Shown piece after piece: positions 42,832-52,456 of a DNA stretch of 64,000 nucleotides. The position numbers were made by a program, and so were the translations under genes. The notes under the pieces were generated by a model. The model was not told the origin of the DNA. It worked only from the letters and a program-made list of their open reading frames with translations, and searched no databases. This DNA is from Bacillota bacterium (GTDB taxonomy: Bacteria; Bacillota; Clostridia; Lachnospirales; Cellulosilyticaceae), in the NCBI GenBank assembly GCA_023393125.1, contig JAEWMQ010000013.1, positions 41,125 to 105,124 of the forward strand, written 5' to 3'. Numbering within the stretch: the stretch's first letter is position 1; every line of letters begins with the position of its first letter.

Positions 42832-44427
42832 TTATAATTGACTTATTACTAAAGTATCATCTTCTTTAACAATTGTTTTTCCATTTGGAATGATAACTTT
42901 CTCATTACGTTTAACTACAATAATTAATTTTTCAGGCCCCAGTGTAATCTCTGATAATGGTTTTCCTATCCAATTATCATCTTTATCAATCTTCATTTCA
43001 GTAAGATTAGCTCCAAAATCTTCTTGCAGTGAAAGTGCACTAAGTATAATAACATCTCCTGCAAGAATAGTTGTATTCCCGTTAGGAATAATTCGCTTAT
43101 TATCTCTTATAATCAATACAAGTAAAAGATCTGGTGGTAAAGAAATCTCTTTTATTTTTTTACCGCTCCATAGATGATTTTTTGATATTGGAAGCTTGAT
43201 GAATTGTACAGGTACCTCATCTGAATAGTCACTGAAAGTTTTCATGACATTTCCCTCTTCATCAATCATATTAAGCTTTTTAGCCATAAATGGGATTAAA
43301 GACCCTTGTAAACTTATTGAGAATAAAACAATAAAGAACACTATGTGAAAGATATCGTTTTTCATATATGTTGGATTAACAGTAGCCATAATAGCAAAAA
43401 CGATTGATGCTGCTCCCCTGAGTCCTGCCCATGAAACTAATAATTTTTGATTTAATGTACCTTTGGAAGGCAATAAGATAGCAAATACCGATAATGGACG
43501 AGCCACAAAAGTTAAAAAGAGAGCAATTGCTAATGAAGGTAGCAAAATCTTCGGTAATTCGGAAGGAAAAGATAAAAGACCTAAGAGGAAAAAGATTAAC
43601 ATTTGCATTAAGCCCGTAATACCATCAAAAAAGTACACTAATGATTTTTTATTAGGTATCGATTGATTGCCTAAAATAATCCCCAAAATATATGTACTTA
43701 AATAACCATTTCCTCCAAGCAGCGAGGATGCTGCATAAGCAACAAGTGGTAAACTAAATACAAATATAGTATCAAAACCAGCTGTTGCAAATTTAAATTT
43801 GGTTAAACACCATGTTCCTATTTTAGCAATTACAACCCCTAAGACAATGCCATAAACAACTTGTGCAAATACCATATAAGCAAGTTGTCCACCACTAAAG
43901 TCTCCACCCATAATAGCTAAAATAATGACTGTAAGCATATACGAACAAGGATCATTACTTCCACTTTCCACCTCTAGTAATGATGCTGTGTTATCTTTTA
44001 GATTGAGGCGTTTAGAACGTAATATGGAGAATACAGATGCAGCATCTGTAGAACTAATAACTGCACCAATAAGCATACTTTCAAGTAAATCAAATTTTAA
44101 TACAACATAGCAAAACAGCCCAGTTAATAACGCTGTAAAAATAACCCCTATTGTTGAAAGTAATACCGCATTAACAGCAATAGGTTTGGCCTGTTTCCAA
44201 TTGGTTCCGAAACCTCCATAAAACATAATAAAAATCAAAGCAATGGAACAAATTTGTTCCGCAACCGAATAATTGTCAAATGGAATTTTTACTATACCAT
44301 CTGATCCAAATAACATCCCAAGAATAATAAACGCAAGTAACATAGGAATACCTAATTTACTAGACATTTTATTAAGCACTACACAAATAAGTATAATTGC
44401 TGCTACAAGTAAAATATAAGCTGACAT
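42832..44427 (-). CDS. potassium/proton antiporter, CPA1 family with TrkA-C domains
   Basis: A 531-aa protein. Residues 1-390 form the Na+/H+ exchanger fold of about twelve helices (GSNDPCSYMLTV contains the conserved Asp region near 155; ISSTDAASVFS near 125 is another conserved block). Residues about 400-531 hold two TrkA-C/RCK-C-like regulatory halves (EISLPPDLLLVLIIRDNKRI and EITLGPEKLIIVVKRNEKVI). This is the NhaP2/CvrA architecture, exporting K+ or Na+ in exchange for protons. A monocistronic gene with its own terminator. Confidence 0.9.
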   Translation of the reverse strand: MSAYILLVAAIILICVVLNKMSSKLGIPMLLAFIILGMLFGSDGIVKIPFDNYSVAEQICSIALIFIMFYGGFGTNWKQAKPIAVNAVLLSTIGVIFTALLTGLFCYVVLKFDLLESMLIGAVISSTDAASVFSILRSKRLNLKDNTASLLEVESGSNDPCSYMLTVIILAIMGGDFSGGQLAYMVFAQVVYGIVLGVVIAKIGTWCLTKFKFATAGFDTIFVFSLPLVAYAASSLLGGNGYLSTYILGIILGNQSIPNKKSLVYFFDGITGLMQMLIFFLLGLLSFPSELPKILLPSLAIALFLTFVARPLSVFAILLPSKGTLNQKLLVSWAGLRGAASIVFAIMATVNPTYMKNDIFHIVFFIVLFSISLQGSLIPFMAKKLNMIDEEGNVMKTFSDYSDEVPVQFIKLPISKNHLWSGKKIKEISLPPDLLLVLIIRDNKRIIPNGNTTILAGDVIILSALSLQEDFGANLTEMKIDKDDNWIGKPLSEITLGPEKLIIVVKRNEKVIIPNGKTIVKEDDTLVISQL

Positions 44428-44573
44428 TCTAGCCTCCTCTATTCTGAAATAAATATAATTTTATTATAGCATTAAATACTATAAATCGTCATTTTTTATA
44501 ATTAAATGCTTTATTATTATGTAAATATACCATTCATCAATTAAATGAATTTATTTCTATTCCTTATAAAACA

Positions 44574-44612
44574 AGCCCTAATTATACCTATACTTAAGTA
44601 TCATTAGGGCCT
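44574..44612 (-). terminator. intrinsic terminator of the phn/5'-nucleotidase operon
   Basis: GCCCTAAT (44575-44582) pairs with ATTAGGGC (44603-44610); TTGTTTT follows on the minus strand. Confidence 0.75.
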
Positions 44613-44628
44613 ATCTTATATATACTTT

Positions 44629-46140
44629 TTAAAATTTAACCTCAAAATTAGCTTGATTATCTATTGTAATACATTCATGACTACGAATATACTCAATCAC
44701 TAATTCTTGAATATCCACTCCATATTCTTTAACTAATGGACATTCACTATAAAACTCATAACCACCTGTACCTGTGGCTCTATAATCACTCATAGCAATT
44801 GTATATTTCCTATTTTCTAAAGGTTTTCCGTTCACAGTGATACTTGTCACTCTTTCCCCTATTGGTTTAGAAATATCAAAAGTATAGTTAAAGCCTGCAA
44901 AGAAATCGTAGTTATAATGCTCTACTTTAGGGTTAATAAAACAATCTGAAATAACGATCTCGCCCTCTTTAACTGTGTAATACTGAGCTGAGCGCTCCAA
45001 TGCTTTTCTTAAAATAGCTTCATCCACTTCTAACACCTTAATAGTATTAGGAAACTGATAGGCTGCCATAACATCTCTTGTGGTTACTTCTTCATTAAAA
45101 CCAATTGGATTATTACCTAAACTGGTACAAGAGAAATCTGCCCCTGTATGCTCAAGCTGTACTTTATTACAAAAGTCAGCTAACTTAGAACCTTGAAGAG
45201 CTAATTCTAACTTACTTAAAGGTGCAATAGCCTTAGAAAAACGCCCTACCTTTTGATCCAGCCACTTTTGTACTTTTTCTTGCATCTCTAATAGAGTTTT
45301 TGGTACTTCCTTTAAATTAATGGGTTCTGGAGTAAGACACTTAGCCGTTATCTGTTTGCCCTCTGCATCTACAACCACATCTATTTCTGCATATTTAGCT
45401 GCATTAGATGGCAATTGAAGAACGTAGGTACCATGAATATCTGTACCTTCTACCGGCATATGCTGATGAGCCGTTAAGAGTACATCAAACTCTAATTCCT
45501 TACACATACGATATCCTACGTTTTCTTTACCCTTTGCAAGAACTTTCCCTGTTTGAAGGTCTGCTTCAAAACCACCATGGTAAATACCTATAGTAATATC
45601 ACATAGAGGTTTAACTTCTTCTAGCATACGCTTAGCCGTTTCATAAGTGTCTAATATTTCTAAATGCTGAAGGTGTTCTGGTTTTTCCCATAGAGATACA
45701 TAATCAGTTACAAGACCTATAAGCCCTACTTTCAAACCATTTTCTAAGGTATGAATCACATAAGGCTTTAAGCTAAGTTCACTTTTGTGATCAATGACAT
45801 TAGCAAGTACACACTTAGCATTTAAATGACTAAGGTATCTATATGCACCTTGATAATCATAATTAAAATCATGGTTACCTAATGTCACATAATCATACCC
45901 TGCTGCATTAAAGACTTCTGAAATAGCACAGCCATCTGTTTGATTTTCCCACATATATTTAGCAAAAGCTGAACCTTGAACGGTATCACCGCCATCTAGA
46001 ATAAGAGTATTACCATCTTTTTTAAAAGCCTTACCGCAGCTTAATACGCCCATAGCTTTTTCATCTTTACTCACGTAGTCGGTAGGAAAAAGATAGCCAT
46101 GCGTATCAGATGTATAATAAATTTTTAGTCGTTTTTCCAA
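44629..46140 (-). CDS. cytoplasmic 5'-nucleotidase/2',3'-cyclic phosphodiesterase-like enzyme
   Basis: A 503-aa UshA/CpdB-type metallophosphatase: an N-terminal calcineurin-like domain (TSDTHG near 10-15, DGGDTVQGS near 49-57, TLGNHDFN near 91-98, HQHMPVEGTD near 235) and a C-terminal 5_nucleotid_C domain (about 300-490, with SDYRATGTGGYEF). Homologues are usually exported, but there is no signal peptide or lipobox here, so a cytoplasmic location is predicted. It is the last gene of an operon whose other members are a PhnCDE-type importer, 5 nt after phnE. A likely role is dephosphorylating an imported phosphorylated compound (inference). Confidence 0.88.
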   Translation of the reverse strand: MEKRLKIYYTSDTHGYLFPTDYVSKDEKAMGVLSCGKAFKKDGNTLILDGGDTVQGSAFAKYMWENQTDGCAISEVFNAAGYDYVTLGNHDFNYDYQGAYRYLSHLNAKCVLANVIDHKSELSLKPYVIHTLENGLKVGLIGLVTDYVSLWEKPEHLQHLEILDTYETAKRMLEEVKPLCDITIGIYHGGFEADLQTGKVLAKGKENVGYRMCKELEFDVLLTAHQHMPVEGTDIHGTYVLQLPSNAAKYAEIDVVVDAEGKQITAKCLTPEPINLKEVPKTLLEMQEKVQKWLDQKVGRFSKAIAPLSKLELALQGSKLADFCNKVQLEHTGADFSCTSLGNNPIGFNEEVTTRDVMAAYQFPNTIKVLEVDEAILRKALERSAQYYTVKEGEIVISDCFINPKVEHYNYDFFAGFNYTFDISKPIGERVTSITVNGKPLENRKYTIAMSDYRATGTGGYEFYSECPLVKEYGVDIQELVIEYIRSHECITIDNQANFEVKF

Positions 46141-46145
46141 TCACC

Positions 46146-46955
46146 TTACCCCCTAGCCAGTTTAACACGAATTTTACCTGAAATAAATTCGATGAGTAAA
46201 ACTAAAATAATAAGACCTGCTAGAATGGCACCTACTTCATTCCATCTATAGGCATTCATTGCAAAAATCAGTGGTGCACCAATACCACCTGCTCCTACAA
46301 GTCCAAGTACAGTAGCGTCCCTAAGGTTCATATCAAAACGATAAATAATAGTTGATGCAAAGTCTGGCATAAGTTGTGGCAAAATACCATATCTGATTTT
46401 TTGGAAGGTCGTACATCCACATGCATCTAATGATTCTAATATTTTAATATCCATATCTTCAATGGCTTCAATATACATTTTTGAAACCATCCCAATAGAA
46501 CAAAGAGACATGGTTAAAAGCCCTGCAAAAGGTCCTGGTCCTGTTACCCTGATAAACATAAGCCCATATACAAAAGCAGGGATTGTTCTCACTGCCATAA
46601 TGATAAGGCGGCCTACCAAAGCAACAGGCTTAGGCACAATATTTGTGGCACTAAGGAATGCAATTGGTACAGCAAGTATAGCTCCAACAATCGTTCCTAA
46701 AAAAGCAATACACATTGTTTCTAATAAAAGGTATGGTACCCCTTGAGTTGTAAAGTTAAATAATAAATCCGGATCTGGCGTAAAGATACCTACTAAAATA
46801 TTTTTTGCGATATCTGTGCCTCCTTGTGCTAGCCCTGTAAACTTAACTGTACTACTAGACCACACCATAAGAACCACAAGAACAAGTGCACAAATGATTT
46901 GAAAAACCCATGTTTTGGGTTGTCTTTCTAATTGTCTTTTTATATCTGCCTTCAT
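46146..46955 (-). CDS. phnE: PhnE-like ABC permease (second)
   Basis: A 269-aa permease with about six helices and the BPD_transp_1 loop (EAIEDMDIKILESLDACGCT, EAA-type). One conserved loop, RNLRDATVLGLVGAGGIGAP near 212-231, is typical of PhnE. It forms the second half of the membrane channel. AAGGAGG precedes the ATG. Spacing is 16 nt to the first permease gene and 5 nt to the nucleotidase gene. Confidence 0.88.
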   Translation of the reverse strand: MKADIKRQLERQPKTWVFQIICALVLVVLMVWSSSTVKFTGLAQGGTDIAKNILVGIFTPDPDLLFNFTTQGVPYLLLETMCIAFLGTIVGAILAVPIAFLSATNIVPKPVALVGRLIIMAVRTIPAFVYGLMFIRVTGPGPFAGLLTMSLCSIGMVSKMYIEAIEDMDIKILESLDACGCTTFQKIRYGILPQLMPDFASTIIYRFDMNLRDATVLGLVGAGGIGAPLIFAMNAYRWNEVGAILAGLIILVLLIEFISGKIRVKLARG

Positions 46956-46971
46956 CTCATTCCCCTCCTTA

Positions 46972-47793
46972 TTAAGTTAATTTCTTACGCAGATAATGAC
47001 TGATACCTTCTATAATCATAACTGCTATAAATAGGGTAACAAGAATCATTCCAACACTGCTGTACTCTCTCCAACCAATTTTCTCATTTAAGATAAGTCC
47101 AAGGCCACCTGCACCTACATATCCTAGAATAGACGCATAACGTACATTTCCTTCAAAACAGAATAAGCAGTTAGCAATATAACTTGGAAGTACTTGTGGT
47201 ACTATTGCTGCCAGAAACGCTCTAAGCTTTGTAGCACCTACAGCTTCCATTGCCTCATAAGCTCCCATATCTACTGTCTCAATTTGTTCATAAAGTAATT
47301 TGCCAATATAAGCAAAAGTAAAAATAGCAATAGCTGTTGTTCCAGCTAAAGTTCCTAGACCAAATACGTAAGTAGCAATAAGAGCAACGACTAAGGTTGG
47401 CATTGTTCTTACTAAACTTAAAAATAAACGTATAATACCAACAATCACTTTATTACTTACAATATTGCTTGCTGCTAAAATAGCAAATGGTACTGCCATT
47501 ATAGCTCCAACAACAGAGCCTATTAATGACATTTTAATAGTATCAAATAGAGGTTTCCAAATGGCACTTAAATAGTCAACCTCTGGTGGAAACATTTTCT
47601 TTAAGATAACGAAGAACTCATTTCCTCTTTCCATAATGACAGCTAAATCAAAGCCTGTAATTTTAACAGAAATAGCCCCTGCAATGACGAGTAATAAAAT
47701 GATTAGTGGCATACGTGAGCGTGACTCTAGTACTTCTCTTCCGTCACTTAATAGGATTTTCTTAGGTGGAAAAATTTTATCGTACCAACTCAT
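46972..47793 (-). CDS. phnE: PhnE-like ABC permease (first)
   Basis: A 273-aa permease homologous to the next gene: six helices, EAA loop (YEQIETVDMGAYEAMEAVGA) and the ASILGYVGAGGLG block near 227. It overlaps the 3' end of phnC by 17 nt and has GGAGGAG 5 nt before its ATG. Phosphonate systems often carry either one fused or two separate PhnE proteins, as here. Confidence 0.88.
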   Translation of the reverse strand: MSWYDKIFPPKKILLSDGREVLESRSRMPLIILLLVIAGAISVKITGFDLAVIMERGNEFFVILKKMFPPEVDYLSAIWKPLFDTIKMSLIGSVVGAIMAVPFAILAASNIVSNKVIVGIIRLFLSLVRTMPTLVVALIATYVFGLGTLAGTTAIAIFTFAYIGKLLYEQIETVDMGAYEAMEAVGATKLRAFLAAIVPQVLPSYIANCLFCFEGNVRYASILGYVGAGGLGLILNEKIGWREYSSVGMILVTLFIAVMIIEGISHYLRKKLT

Positions 47794-48553
47794 TTTTCTC
47801 CTCCATCACTCCGATTTCCTGACCGCAATAAATTTGATCTAAGATCTCCTTAGTTACATCTTTACTTGGACCATCATATACTATTTCACCAGCTCTAATA
47901 CCAATCACACGGTCAGCATATTCAAGTGCCAAATCTACGTGGTGAATATTAATGAGTACTGAGATATTCATATCTTTATTAATGCGTTTGAAGTCATCCA
48001 TAACTTGTTTTGCTGTGACAGGGTCTAATGCTGCAACTGGTTCATCTGCTAGCATAATCTTTGGATGTTGTGCAAGTGTTCTAGCAAGAGCAACCCTTTG
48101 TTGTTGTCCTCCTGAAAGCTGATCAACTCTCACATATGCTTTATCTAAAATACCTACTTTATCTAAGGCTTCTAGCGCTGCTACTTTGTGCTCTTTTGGA
48201 TAACAACCTAATAACACTCTCCAGAATGGTAAATCTGGAATATTAGAAGTTAAAACATTTTTAATAACCGTTGTTCTTGTAACAAGGTTGAATGATTGGA
48301 AAATCATTCCTATCCCTCTACGGAATTTTCTAAGAGATTTTCCTTTTAGTGTACTTACATCTGTGCCATCTACTGTTAATGTACCTTCTGAAATATCATG
48401 TACACGATTAATGGTACGAATAAGTGTTGATTTTCCTGCCCCTGAAAGGCCAATAATGGCTACAAATTCACCTTGCTCAATTTCAAGAGAAACATTCTTA
48501 AGTCCCTTAAAACCATTTGGATAAACTTTACTTACATTATCAAATTTAATCAT
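47777..48553 (-). CDS. phnC: phosphonate-type ABC transporter ATP-binding protein
   Basis: A 258-aa ATPase with Walker A GLSGAGKSTLI (about 36-46), the signature LSGGQQQRVALA (about 145-156), Walker B IMLADEPVAALDP and the PhnC-type KSLRKFRRGIGMIFQSFNLV Q-loop. The frame is open to 48613, but GGAG at 6 nt before the ATG of MIKFDNVSKVYPNG (48553) fits the family start. It energises import of the PhnD-bound substrate. Confidence 0.92.
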   Translation of the reverse strand: MIKFDNVSKVYPNGFKGLKNVSLEIEQGEFVAIIGLSGAGKSTLIRTINRVHDISEGTLTVDGTDVSTLKGKSLRKFRRGIGMIFQSFNLVTRTTVIKNVLTSNIPDLPFWRVLLGCYPKEHKVAALEALDKVGILDKAYVRVDQLSGGQQQRVALARTLAQHPKIMLADEPVAALDPVTAKQVMDDFKRINKDMNISVLINIHHVDLALEYADRVIGIRAGEIVYDGPSKDVTKEILDQIYCGQEIGVMEEKNELVR

Positions 48554-48649
48554 ATAACGCTCCATTCCCTCTGTTAATAAGATTTCCTTAATAATGTGAA
48601 CTAGTGTTAACATTATTATTTGAGTACAATTTTTTCACCTTTACGCTAA

Positions 48650-48684
48650 AAATAATGGGGGAGTTAAAAACTCACCCATTATCT
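48650..48684 (-). terminator. hairpin between phnD and phnC
   Basis: ATAATGGG...GAGTT (48652-48665) pairs with AACTC...CCCATTAT (48669-48682); minus-strand TTATTTTTA follows. As it lies inside the operon it is probably a partial terminator or RNA stabiliser that gives excess binding protein. Confidence 0.65.
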
Positions 48685-48696
48685 TAATATGACTTA

Positions 48697-49749
48697 TTAT
48701 TTTGCTGCATTAAGTTCTTGAATTAATTTTTGAGCTGCACGTTCATTATCATAGTCAGATGGTGATGCTACTTGGTAACCATTGTGGCTGTAGATAGCAA
48801 TAACTTCTTTACCTGCTTCTGTATTACCAATATTGATAAATGCATTTTGAAGTGCTTTTTTAAACTCATCTGTCATGATTTTAGATGTTGTACTTACACT
48901 TACTGTATCATTGTAGATACCTGGTGTAACACCAATTACATTTGTTTCATCCCAAATAGATGCTGTTCTTCCGAATTCTGATGTCCATTTTTCTTCATTG
49001 TCACGACGTAAATCTGCATAACCAACTACGATATCAAGTTGACCTGATGCAAGACGAGCCATTGCACTACCATAAGAATCTGCTTGTACTACACTTTCTA
49101 AGTCAGTAAGGCTTTTTCCATAGTTTTCTTGTAACCATAATGATGGATAAATGTAACCTGCTGGTGATGTTGTAGACATCATACTCCAGTTTGCTGAATT
49201 AAGGTCTTCCCATGTTAATGCTTCACCTGCATTTACTTTAGCTGCAAGTTCTTGACCTTTTTCTGATGGACCTGCAATGATTAATGAACGATAGAATGTT
49301 ACTTGTTCATCAAGACCTGTAGTTGGTTTGTTATCATTCCAGTCTTTTGGATTATCTGACTCAACGCTTAATCCATCACGTGTTGCTGTTAAGATTGGCT
49401 CTGCTCCATCATCATATAACACGTATGTTCCACCTGGGATTAAACCTACATCAGCTGTACCTGCACTAAGTGCTTCTCCTACTGCTTCAAAGCTTGTTCC
49501 TACTGTGATTTCTACTTCACCTACAGTGTAACCTTCTTTAGCTAACTCTTCTTTTAACATGCCTTTTAAAGGTTCTGTTGCTGTTACAATTTCTGCTGGT
49601 TCTTTAGAAGGTACGAATGCAACTGTTAATTTATCAATTGTTTTAGCGCCTTCTTCTGTTCCTGCTGTATTAGTTGTGCTGCTTCCACAACCTACAAGCA
49701 TACTCATTCCTAATGCCATTGCCATAAGCATTGATCCAAATTTTTTCAT
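48697..49749 (-). CDS. phnD: PhnD-like substrate-binding lipoprotein
   Basis: A 350-aa lipoprotein: signal peptide with lipobox SMLVGCGSS (Cys about residue 21), then a phosphate/phosphonate-binding fold with VAFVPSKEPAEIV near 44, VGTSFEAVGEALSAGTADVG near 83 and TTSPAGYIYPSLWLQENYG near 188. The family binds phosphonate, phosphite or related oxyanions. GGAGGG lies 4 nt before the preferred ATG (49749); the longer open frame begins at 49764. First structural gene after a LacI regulator. Confidence 0.9.
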   Translation of the reverse strand: MKKFGSMLMAMALGMSMLVGCGSSTTNTAGTEEGAKTIDKLTVAFVPSKEPAEIVTATEPLKGMLKEELAKEGYTVGEVEITVGTSFEAVGEALSAGTADVGLIPGGTYVLYDDGAEPILTATRDGLSVESDNPKDWNDNKPTTGLDEQVTFYRSLIIAGPSEKGQELAAKVNAGEALTWEDLNSANWSMMSTTSPAGYIYPSLWLQENYGKSLTDLESVVQADSYGSAMARLASGQLDIVVGYADLRRDNEEKWTSEFGRTASIWDETNVIGVTPGIYNDTVSVSTTSKIMTDEFKKALQNAFINIGNTEAGKEVIAIYSHNGYQVASPSDYDNERAAQKLIQELNAAK

Positions 49750-49792
49750 TGTTCCCTCCATCAATTGAGTTTAGAATTTTAAAAAGTATATA

Positions 49793-49814
49793 TTTAAAAA
49801 CTTACGTTTTTAAA
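49793..49814. promoter_or_regulatory. perfect 9-4-9 inverted repeat, candidate LacI-family operator
   Basis: TTTAAAAAC (49793-49801) and GTTTTTAAA (49806-49814) are exact complements around TTAC. It lies in the 72-nt gap between the LacI-type regulator and phnD. Confidence 0.5.
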
Positions 49815-49821
49815 ATCTCAT

Positions 49822-50790
49822 TTAATCCTTACCTTCACAAAATTTAGACGGTAAGATGACAGTCATTGTTTCTGTCCTTGCCCCTGTTATACGTTCTATT
49901 AAAAGTTTAATAGCTGTTTCCCATACAAAATCCGGGAACATTTCAACAACTGTATAGCTAGGATATTTTGACCTTAATGTTTCAATATCTTTATAAATAA
50001 TGACTCTAACGTCTTCTGGTACTCTAAGCCCCTCTTCTTCAAAAGCTTCTAAAGCACCTTCTGCAATTTGGTCATTACCTAATAAAACTGCTTTTGCAAG
50101 ATGATTAGCTCTAATAGCTCTTTTTGCCATTTCATAACCACTTTGTTTACTGAACTCGCCAATAAAGAATTGTTCTTCTTGATACTTATTCTTATCTTTA
50201 AGAATATTAACAAGATACTCATGTCTTGTTTTTCCAATCACAATACCATCTTGCTCATAATATGCGCCGATGTAACCTAGACTTTCATAACTTTGTTCTT
50301 CTAGTATGTATGACACCATTTGCATAAGCCCTTCATTATAATCCATAATGATTCGGTCATATTTATAGTCTTGTCTATCTGAATTAATAAACAAAATCAT
50401 ATAGCTTTGCTTCTTAAGGTAAAGTACTTCTTCCTCTGAAAAATGCCCCAAAGCAATAATGCCATCTACCTGTAAGTCTTCACCATATGTCATTCGTTTA
50501 AATTCTACTGGGTCCGTGCAAAACCTACTTGCAATCCCAACATAATCTGAAAGTTTAACATGGTGAGCATCTTTTCTAATGATATGCCAGTCAGCAATAC
50601 CAATGGTAATGCCTTTTTCAGCTTTCATACGACGTTTTTTAGGTGGAATATATTTGAGTTCATGGGCAATATCAAAAATTTTGTTTCTTACTTCTGCACT
50701 CACGACAATTGTCTCATCTTTATTAAGTACTCTTGATACAGTTGCCATAGATACATTAGCCATTTCAGAAATTTGTTTTATAGTGGCCAT
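49822..50790 (-). CDS. LacI family transcriptional regulator
   Basis: A 322-aa regulator with an N-terminal LacI HTH (TIKQISEMANVSMATVSRVL, residues 3-22), hinge, and a periplasmic-binding-protein-like sensor domain (about 60-322). It is co-directional with and 72 nt upstream of the PhnD gene. LacI proteins usually sense sugars or nucleosides; PhnCDE systems are mostly under PhoB or dedicated GntR control, so this pairing is atypical and suggests that the cargo is a sugar- or nucleoside-containing phosphate (inference). Its own upstream region has several TTTTACTTAAA-like repeats (50835-50905). Confidence 0.88.
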   Translation of the reverse strand: MATIKQISEMANVSMATVSRVLNKDETIVVSAEVRNKIFDIAHELKYIPPKKRRMKAEKGITIGIADWHIIRKDAHHVKLSDYVGIASRFCTDPVEFKRMTYGEDLQVDGIIALGHFSEEEVLYLKKQSYMILFINSDRQDYKYDRIIMDYNEGLMQMVSYILEEQSYESLGYIGAYYEQDGIVIGKTRHEYLVNILKDKNKYQEEQFFIGEFSKQSGYEMAKRAIRANHLAKAVLLGNDQIAEGALEAFEEEGLRVPEDVRVIIYKDIETLRSKYPSYTVVEMFPDFVWETAIKLLIERITGARTETMTVILPSKFCEGKD

Positions 50791-50962
50791 TCTTTCTCCA
50801 CCCCCTTACTTATTGTATTCATATTAATAGTAAAACACAAGAAGTTTTACTGAAATTTTACTTAAAAACTTTACATTTAACATAAATTTAATATTTTACT
50901 TAAATTTTTTACAGAAAATGTAAAAGCCATCTCCTATATTCTTCTTTCTCATTTATCCATAC

Positions 50963-51001
50963 AAAAAGCAGCCATTGAATACTTTCTTTTGGCTGCTTTA
51001 A
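50963..51001 (-). terminator. intrinsic terminator after CD3324-like gene
   Basis: AAAGCAGCC (50965-50973) pairs with GGCTGCTTT (50991-50999); five T on the minus strand follow. Confidence 0.8.
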
Positions 51002-51008
51002 ATGCTTT

Positions 51009-51287
51009 TCATACACTCTTTTTACGTTCTTGCAACAAAATACGCTGAATACTTTTTAAAGATAAATAGTACTTCTCCCCTAGCTGTTGAGGAGATATGC
51101 CTTCTTTGTAATCAATATAAATTTGTTGATTTCTCAGTTGGAGTTCTTGGCGTATAGAAGTGTTGGTTCCCCATATTTTTCTATTTTCTTCTTTCTTAGG
51201 AATATAAAGATATTCCCCATCTATATATTCTTGTATCATCTCTAATAATTCATTTGGCAATACTGCCTCTGCTTTTTTATAGCTCAT
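51009..51287 (-). CDS. CD3324 family/Mor-like HTH protein
   Basis: A 92-aa soluble protein with an N-terminal YKKAEAVLPNELLEMIQEYI helix, a short GEYLYIPK beta hairpin, and a C-terminal helix-turn-helix (ISPQQLGEKYYLSLKSIQRIL, 21 residues around 64-84). This is the layout of CD3324-like proteins, related to the Mor/C activators of phage Mu. A small DNA-binding regulator of unknown target is likely. It has its own terminator and lies between the phn operon and an acetyltransferase gene. Confidence 0.75.
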   Translation of the reverse strand: MSYKKAEAVLPNELLEMIQEYIDGEYLYIPKKEENRKIWGTNTSIRQELQLRNQQIYIDYKEGISPQQLGEKYYLSLKSIQRILLQERKKSV

Positions 51288-51586
51288 TGTGCCCTCCTAA
51301 AAATTAATCATATTTAGGAATAGCAACGGCTATTTTCAATGATTTAATTTGCAATAGCCCTTGCTATGCACAAATAACATATCTTTTCATATACAAGTCC
51401 CCTCTCTCTTTAACTAATCATCATTATTTACTTTATTCATCTTTATGAGCCTATACTATTAGACATCTTCAATTACTCTCTTATTTCTAATAGCAATCTA
51501 TCTCAAACGGCCTTCAAATCTCGTATGAATATTCTTTATTGTCAATTATATCATTTCGTCCATTTAATACAATAATTCTTATAAAA
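51288..51586. other. intergenic region with a long imperfect hairpin
   Basis: About 300 nt without a gene. AGCAAcGGCTATT (51322-51334) pairs with AATAGCCcTTGCT (51353-51365), a 12-bp stem with one mismatch, in the leader of the CD3324-like gene. No T-run; nothing else was recognised. Confidence 0.4.
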
Positions 51587-52456
51587 TCACGCATGAGATA
51601 CTGTTGGGAATATTAATTTTTGCTTCTCAATAGCTTGTAAGCTGTCTCCCATAATAAATAAAGTAGAATCCTCCTCATGATAAGGCTTAATAGTATATCC
51701 TTCAGTCTCATAAGGTGTAAAACCTAACACTACTTCTTTAATGCCACTACCAAAAGCAGCAATCACCTCATCTAATGCTACTCTTTGAGCTGCAAAAACT
51801 TCATGAAGTACTAGTACTTGATTTTCTATATCTGCTATAACATAGGCCTTTTGTTCTGGCATATAATAAATGCTATTTTTCTTATAGCCGGTTGCCCAAA
51901 AACCTAATAAGCCTTCATTGTTCATAGCTAATCGACTATTTAGCTCTGCAGTTTTACTAGCTATAAATAATTTTTCCCAGTTACTTCGTTCTGACATATT
52001 AACCTTTTGGATTGTCCTTGTATTGCTCTTTGTACAAACATTTTTACTATATTGGTATTCCTTTGCAGATTTAAATCCAAATTTAGGATAAAACTCTAAT
52101 ACGCTATCATTTCCGAATAAGTAAATACCATCTACTTTATCTTTATACTCCGCTAGTATTTGTTCCATTAAATATCGACTTAGTCCCTGACCTCTATATG
52201 CCTTATCTGTCATCACTGTACCTAGTTGAATATAATTCTTAGCTCTGCCATCTTGCTGAAATCTCATGAGGTTAACAGAAATATTAGCAATTACCTTATT
52301 ATCATCCACTAAGGAGTAAGGAATATACTGTTCTCCCCAAAGTCCTTTTTCATACCAACTATTAAAATTAATATCAAATACTTTTATAGCCAGCGCATTA
52401 AAGCTCTCTCTTAAACGCTTGTCCTCTTTGTAATCTACCACATATCTATACTTCAT
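51587..52456 (-). CDS. GNAT family N-acetyltransferase
   Basis: A 289-aa protein whose N-terminal half is a GNAT domain: GTVMTDKAYRGQGLSRYLME (about 79-98) is motif A, and LFGNDSVLEFYPKFGFKSAK (about 113-132) is motif B. The C-terminal half is a second alpha/beta domain without a GNAT motif, as in Eis-like or two-domain clostridial acetyltransferases. GAGGGGAAAT precedes the ATG at 52456; the longer frame opens at 52468. Substrate unknown. Confidence 0.85.
   Translation of the reverse strand: MKYRYVVDYKEDKRLRESFNALAIKVFDINFNSWYEKGLWGEQYIPYSLVDDNKVIANISVNLMRFQQDGRAKNYIQLGTVMTDKAYRGQGLSRYLMEQILAEYKDKVDGIYLFGNDSVLEFYPKFGFKSAKEYQYSKNVCTKSNTRTIQKVNMSERSNWEKLFIASKTAELNSRLAMNNEGLLGFWATGYKKNSIYYMPEQKAYVIADIENQVLVLHEVFAAQRVALDEVIAAFGSGIKEVVLGFTPYETEGYTIKPYHEEDSTLFIMGDSLQAIEKQKLIFPTVSHA

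Noticed and set aside
50835..50905. TTTTACTTAAA-like repeats before the LacI gene as a Pho box
   Set aside because: Spacing does not match the 11-bp period of TTAACA repeats well; AT-richness alone could give these words.
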